Part shown: positions 60,235 to 64,000 of the stretch, piece after piece
How positions within the stretch are numbered: the first letter of the stretch is position 1
Layout of the letters: every line of letters begins with the position of its first letter
NCBI GenBank assembly: GCA_023411555.1
Contig: JAEYOQ010000037.1
Coordinates: forward strand, 52,022 to 116,021
DNA: 64,000 nucleotides
DNA from: Bacillota bacterium
GTDB taxonomy: Bacteria > Bacillota > Clostridia > Lachnospirales > Lachnospiraceae
Reading direction: 5' to 3'
Translations under genes and position numbers: made by a program
The notes under the pieces: generated by a model
The model's database searches: none
Seen by the model: the letters and a program-made list of their open reading frames with translations, nothing else
Told to the model about the DNA's origin: nothing

Positions 60235-61500
60235 TTGGAGACAAAGCATGCGAAACTAACTTACCTTGGATTACCCAGAAGCGTTTATGTAATATTTTTT
60301 GCCCGACTCGTAAACTCAATGGGTAATTTTGTACATCCCTTTATGACCCTATTATTAACCTCCAAAGGAGGAATGGGAGAAGAAAAGGTTGGGTTATTCC
60401 TACTGTTATCTTCTGTGGTTCAGGTACCTGGCTCCTTGCTAGGAGGGAAGCTGGCCGACAAGATGGGAAGAAAGAAGATTATGATTAGCTTCATGGGACT
60501 GGCGGCCCTATGTATGATTCCATGTGCATTCTTACTTGACAATCAAGAACTCTTCCATTACATACCCTGGCTGCTGATCCTATCCTCCTATTTTGGAAGC
60601 GTGGCTGGACCAGCCAACGGAGCGATGATGAATGATTTGACCTTACCTGAGAACCGTCAGGCTGCATTTTCCCTGCTTTATATGGGTATGAATGCCGGAA
60701 CGGCGTTAGGTTCTCTTATTGCCGGTATTTTATTTAATAGATTCATGAAAATCCTTTTCATCGGAGACGCTATTACTACCCTTCTATCAATTATCTTGTT
60801 AGCACTCTTAGTGAAGGAAACAAAGCCCGAGAAAGAGGATGAAGAGCAGATTGTTGTGGATAGAATAGAGGAAAAAGCAGAAACGGGTGGATTACTTTCT
60901 GCATTGTTAAAACGTCCGGGTCTTTTGGTCTTTGCCAGCTTTAATATGCTCTATTCCTTCGTCTATGCACAGACCAATTTCAGCTTGCCCTTACAGGCCA
61001 AAGCAATATTTGGCGAAGTGCTTGGAGCAAGTTATTTTGGTACCTTTGCGATGATCAACTGCCTTGAAGTTATATTCCTTACAACAATTATTACCTTACT
61101 TACAAGGAAAATTCGTCCGGTATACAATGTGGCGATTACCGGTATCTTTTATGCTGTAGGTTTTGGTATGCTTTTCTTTGTAGAGAGCTTCTGGTTATTC
61201 GTTCTATCTACAATCATCTGGACTGTAGGAGAGATTATCAACGCAACCAATATCGGAGTATATATTGCAAACCATACTCCCATCACCCATCGTGGGCGCT
61301 TCAATTCAATCATCAATATTATTACTGGAACGGGTCAAGCAATTTCACCCTATGTCATGGGAGGGTTTATTGCAAGGAATAGTGTCAAAAATGTATGGCC
61401 GATTCTGTTTATCATATCATTAGTTGCAGGACTTTCCATGTATCTGCTGGGAACCTATGAAAAGCGTAAGCAAAATAGAATGGAAATGGAAAGAATATAA
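60235..61500 (+). CDS. MFS transporter
   Basis: 421 residues from TTG 60235, chosen because GGAGGAG (60221-60227) is correctly spaced and the upstream in-frame part overlaps the promoter. Twelve membrane segments are apparent with a central charged loop (KETKPEKEDEEQIVVD). The motif GGKLADKMGRKKIM between segments 2 and 3 is the MFS signature A. The FFARLVNSMGNFVHPFMTLL start and overall pattern resemble drug/peptide efflux members of the YitG/MdtH kind. The substrate is unknown. Confidence 0.9.
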   Translation: METKHAKLTYLGLPRSVYVIFFARLVNSMGNFVHPFMTLLLTSKGGMGEEKVGLFLLLSSVVQVPGSLLGGKLADKMGRKKIMISFMGLAALCMIPCAFLLDNQELFHYIPWLLILSSYFGSVAGPANGAMMNDLTLPENRQAAFSLLYMGMNAGTALGSLIAGILFNRFMKILFIGDAITTLLSIILLALLVKETKPEKEDEEQIVVDRIEEKAETGGLLSALLKRPGLLVFASFNMLYSFVYAQTNFSLPLQAKAIFGEVLGASYFGTFAMINCLEVIFLTTIITLLTRKIRPVYNVAITGIFYAVGFGMLFFVESFWLFVLSTIIWTVGEIINATNIGVYIANHTPITHRGRFNSIINIITGTGQAISPYVMGGFIARNSVKNVWPILFIISLVAGLSMYLLGTYEKRKQNRMEMERI

Positions 61501-61559
61501 GAGCATAAGAGCAATTCTTACGGTATTTTATGCTAATATTTAAAGGTTATGTAGAATAG

Positions 61560-61588
61560 AGGAAACTTCTATGAGGTTTCCTTTTTTT
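61560..61588 (+). terminator. Terminator after the MFS gene
   Basis: aggaaac / gtttcct stem followed by T run. Confidence 0.8.
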
Positions 61589-61697
61589 GTGTCGATAAGT
61601 TATATGGGAATTTATGTCAATTGTATTGCATTTGAGGTTTGCTATGTTATAATGTAAAAAGTGGAAAATAATTACATAAAAAAGGGAGGGTGTTGGA

Positions 61698-62366
61698 GTG
61701 GAGGAAGTTAGGTATATGATTTCTGAGGCCTCAAAGCGTGTCGATGTAGAAGCCCATGTTCTCAGGTATTGGCAAAAGCAGCTGGGTCTACCGATTTCCC
61801 GAAATGAAATGGAACAGCGTTACTATAAGGAAGCAGATGTTGAGCTTTTTAAGAAGGTAAAAATATTAAAGGATCGGGGTTATCAGCTGAAGGCTATTAA
61901 GATGCTTATATCTAATTTGGATAAGCCGGAGATGCTTGATACAGATGCTGAAATATTACTTGGAGAAAGACTAGATGGGAAGGAGCAGAACATGCAGCAG
62001 GAAGATAAGATACAAGAGAATGAAAATGGGACAAGCTTAATCGCTGAAAACGAGCATAATGAAATAACAGAGGATGCAGACTCAAAGATGAGTCAGTTTA
62101 AGGCTGTTTTAAGTCATATAATTTTGGAGGCTTTAAAGGAAAACAATGCAACACTAGCGCAGGATATCAGCTCAAATGTTAGCGAAGGTGTAATAAAAGA
62201 AATGAACTATTTGATGCGCGTTCAGGAAGAAAAAGAGGAAGAACGGTATCGCAAATTTGATGCTGCCCTAAGAGATTATCAGAGAGGGAGAATGATGATA
62301 GCAGCTACTTCCGAACATAAGAAAAAGAAATCAAAATTCTTCAAGAAAAATCATCCCTACATATAG
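61698..62366 (+). CDS. MerR-like DNA-binding protein
   Basis: 222 residues from GTG 61698 with GGGAGGG before it. MerR-type winged helix: MISEASKRVDVEAHVLRYWQ, RYYKEADVELFKKVKILKDRGYQLKAI (to about residue 75). The remainder is a charged, helical region with no metal-binding cysteines; C-terminus is very basic (KKKKSKFFKKNHP). It resembles chromosome- or sporulation-linked MerR-HTH proteins of Firmicutes rather than metal sensors. The role is unknown. It has its own terminator. Confidence 0.85.
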   Translation: MEEVRYMISEASKRVDVEAHVLRYWQKQLGLPISRNEMEQRYYKEADVELFKKVKILKDRGYQLKAIKMLISNLDKPEMLDTDAEILLGERLDGKEQNMQQEDKIQENENGTSLIAENEHNEITEDADSKMSQFKAVLSHIILEALKENNATLAQDISSNVSEGVIKEMNYLMRVQEEKEEERYRKFDAALRDYQRGRMMIAATSEHKKKKSKFFKKNHPYI

Positions 62367-62412
62367 AATATGTAGTCCTATCATAGGACAAGCAGGTTGC
62401 TAAGGGACTTAT

Positions 62413-62454
62413 AAAAAGAGAGTGAAACTGATACGTTGGTTTCACTCTCTTTTA
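62413..62454. terminator. Bidirectional terminator between merR-like and ferredoxin genes
   Basis: aaaagagagtgaaac (62414-62428) pairs with gtttcactctctttt (62439-62453); T runs on both strands. Confidence 0.9.
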
Positions 62455-62482
62455 TGTAATTCGTAAACTCTTCCGGTTTTTA

Positions 62483-62650
62483 TTATGCTGAAATTGCTGA
62501 TGTTGGGCATGTATCTGCACATGCTCCACAATCAATGCATGCATTTGCATCAATTTCAAAATGATTAGCTCCTTCGGAAATTGAACCGGTAGGACATGTA
62601 TCTGCACATGCACCGCAGCTAATGCAATCATCGCTAATAGTATATGCCAT
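62483..62650 (-). CDS. 2[4Fe-4S] ferredoxin
   Basis: 55 residues, read on the minus strand from ATG 62650 (AAAGGAGGT upstream). Two clusters are bound by CISCGACADTCP and CIDCGACADTCP (CxxCxxCxxxCP twice), spaced as in clostridial ferredoxins. It carries electrons at low potential, for example for pyruvate:ferredoxin oxidoreductase, hydrogenase or Rnf. The two halves are near-identical internal repeats. It is monocistronic. Confidence 0.96.
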   Translation of the reverse strand: MAYTISDDCISCGACADTCPTGSISEGANHFEIDANACIDCGACADTCPTSAISA

Positions 62651-62929
62651 TGCTAAATTACCTCCTTTATCTTAATCCATTTCATTTTAATATATGATGT
62701 CCCAGAATGCAAGATTAATTTGAAGATTCTACACATCGTGGGGGTGGAATCTTCATAATACGCTATCAATTGGAGACTTGACGATACCGGCTCAATGGAA
62801 TATAATAGTGCCTAAGCTATACGAATATTTTTGAATTCGGATAAGCGATATCCTAGTTGATAAATGCTTTATGGAAGGTAAGACTTCTATCTAGGTTAAA
62901 ATATCTTATTATTAAAGGAGGAATATAAG

Positions 62930-63133
62930 ATGGCTAAAATAACGAAGGACATGACAATTGCACAGGCGATTGCAGTGGATCAGAGCATAATTCCTGTGTT
63001 ATTAGATATAGGCATGCATTGTCTCGGCTGCCCTTCTGCACAGGCAGAAACATTAGAAGAAGCAGCTATGGTTCATGGTTTAGATCCTGAAGATCTCATG
63101 GAAAGAATCGAAGCAGAAGTAGGAGATTTATAA
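62930..63133 (+). CDS. DUF1858 domain protein
   Basis: 67 residues. ITKDMTIAQAIAVDQSIIPVLLDIGMHCLGCPSA and TLEEAAMVHGLD are the DUF1858 signature; the conserved CLGCP could bind metal or form a disulfide. Function unknown; in other bacteria the domain is found with hybrid-cluster or redox proteins. AAAGGAGGAA precedes the ATG. The 62651-62929 gap holds no recognisable RNA. Confidence 0.88.
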   Translation: MAKITKDMTIAQAIAVDQSIIPVLLDIGMHCLGCPSAQAETLEEAAMVHGLDPEDLMERIEAEVGDL

Positions 63134-63159
63134 TTAGGCGGTCGCCTAGGAATAATAAA

Positions 63160-63190
63160 AACAGGAGGTGCTGGTAGCACCTCCTGTTTT
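63160..63190. terminator. Bidirectional terminator between DUF1858 and mecA
   Basis: aacaggaggtgct (63160-63172) pairs with agcacctcctgtt (63176-63188), A run before and T run after. Confidence 0.9.
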
Positions 63191-63202
63191 GCTGTCTGAT
63201 AA

Positions 63203-63976
63203 TTACATTACGGATAATATCTGTAATGCGTGGTTCTTAACAATAACCTCATAATGTTCATCATAATAAGCGGAGCTTGCATAGGTAGCTCTCTCCACCT
63301 TACCGTATTCAGAAATTATATTACATACCTTATTAAACTCTTCCGGTGTATGATCTGTTATATTAATCACCAGATAATAAATTGAATTAACGGGATTCTT
63401 ATATAAGGTATTAATGCCGTTATAGGTACCTACCAAGATATTTGCTAACCCGATAACCTCCTGCAACGAGCGGAAGGAGTATATCTTAAATAGATTTGAT
63501 GGAACATGAACTCCGGACTTCTCAGTCAATTCAACCTTAGGCTCCTCTGGTGTCTCTAAGATATCCTCTTTTGTATTCTCTAGAGTATCTTCACTCAATT
63601 CGTCTTCCATCTGGTCGAAACAATTTATAATTTCATCCGCATAAGAATCCTCGTCTGATTCAGGTTTATCGGTGTTCTCATGAACATTGAAGGAGGAGAA
63701 CTTGGAAAAGCGAGTATCCAGCTCATCAGGATCTTCTACCTTTGTTATTACAAGAATCAAACATTCCGTTGATACCGGAATTGCTTCTATCATTAAAGGA
63801 ATATCATCAACTTCAAATCCGAATTCATAGAAAGCCTGTTGTATCATATCACGAAACAAGGCCTTTGCTTTCTCCGTACCATAAGCTAATTCACTTATCT
63901 TTAGCTCCCGATCAATTAAATCACTTTTATTTAAGGTACATCTGATTTGGTTATCACTGATTTTTTCTATCTTCAT
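63203..63976 (-). CDS. mecA: Adaptor protein MecA
   Basis: 257 residues from ATG 63976 (GAAAGGGG upstream; GTG 63985 is too close to it). Adaptor that brings substrates to the ClpC-ClpP protease. N-terminal domain MKIEKISDNQIRCTLNKSDL and FRDMIQQAFYEFGFEV, an acidic central linker (SDEDSYADEIINCFDQMEDE), and a C-terminal domain (FKIYSFRSLQEVIGLANIL, YYLVINI) that binds ClpC. Slightly longer than B. subtilis MecA (218) mostly in the linker. Confidence 0.93.
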   Translation of the reverse strand: MKIEKISDNQIRCTLNKSDLIDRELKISELAYGTEKAKALFRDMIQQAFYEFGFEVDDIPLMIEAIPVSTECLILVITKVEDPDELDTRFSKFSSFNVHENTDKPESDEDSYADEIINCFDQMEDELSEDTLENTKEDILETPEEPKVELTEKSGVHVPSNLFKIYSFRSLQEVIGLANILVGTYNGINTLYKNPVNSIYYLVINITDHTPEEFNKVCNIISEYGKVERATYASSAYYDEHYEVIVKNHALQILSVM

Positions 63977-64000
63977 AAAGTACACCCCTTTCTGTACTAA

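Noticed and set aside
62483..62650. Two near-identical halves of the ferredoxin gene as a DNA duplication event
   Set aside because: Internal two-fold similarity is an ancient property of all clostridial 2[4Fe-4S] ferredoxins.

Overview
The window looks like a chromosome segment of an anaerobic, low-GC Firmicute, most plausibly a plant-polysaccharide-fermenting member of the Lachnospiraceae (Clostridium cluster XIVa). The basis is gene content and style: carbohydrate ABC importers without their own ATPase, a YesM/YesN-type two-component system, a split transketolase, a T-box in front of threonyl-tRNA synthetase, rpsF-ssb-rpsR, gdpP-rplI-dnaB, mecA, a clostridial 2[4Fe-4S] ferredoxin, and large S-layer-type or leucine-rich surface proteins. 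The species assignment is inference. No phage, transposase, CRISPR array, rRNA or tRNA gene was seen.

Layout. 1-6479: a sugar operon (two permeases, GH43 beta-xylosidase, split transketolase, a beta-hydroxyacid dehydrogenase and an SDR dehydrogenase). It links xylo-oligosaccharide uptake and cleavage to the pentose phosphate pathway. 6825-11846: a giant secreted surface protein with a 36-bp minisatellite, a beta-helix, SLH domains and a cell-wall-binding repeat. 12050-12927: an FNR-like reductase and a fragment of a DNA alkylation repair gene. 13232-21293: YesN/YesM regulators followed by a complete ribose/galactofuranose-class ABC importer. 21671-23564: 1-phosphofructokinase and an esterase. 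23617-26346: an AgrC/AgrA-like LytTR two-component system flanked by two promoters with matching tandem LytTR-type sites; one drives a very small peptide gene. 26450-30888: pyrophosphatase and a second sugar importer. 31071-33253: an acetyltransferase and a PadR/membrane-protein pair. 33399-35574: thrS with its T-box. 35800-37880: a membrane protein and rpsF-ssb-rpsR. 37977-42546: two divergent surface proteins (lectin-like with a Big_2 domain; BspA-like LRR). 42838-47548: an MCP fragment, LysR/DUF4865, an acetyltransferase, and two tandem membrane-anchored sugar-binding proteins. 47688-50978: MoxR-DUF58-DUF4129. 51389-53705: ahpC-ahpF behind a PerR/Fur-like palindrome. 54044-55653: a HAD hydrolase and a secreted transglutaminase-like protein. 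55767-55984: an elaborate structured repeat. 56033-59928: gdpP-rplI-dnaB. 60235-63976: an MFS transporter, a MerR-like regulator, ferredoxin, a DUF1858 protein and mecA.

The most interesting region is the LytTR module at 23.6-26.4 kb. A sensor kinase and LytTR regulator are bracketed by two promoters with the same geometry: two 9-bp repeats 21 bp apart, then 11 bp to the -35. The distal one controls a self-contained unit with -35/-10, Shine-Dalgarno, a 15-codon ORF and a terminator. No AgrB/AgrD is present, so this may be a minimal, unannotated peptide or small-RNA circuit. The window is also rich in intergenic repeats: a dispersed family with five complete or partial copies, a 54-bp perfect direct repeat joined to a long hairpin, a 59-nt tandem repeat after dnaB, and duplicated 3' gene ends.
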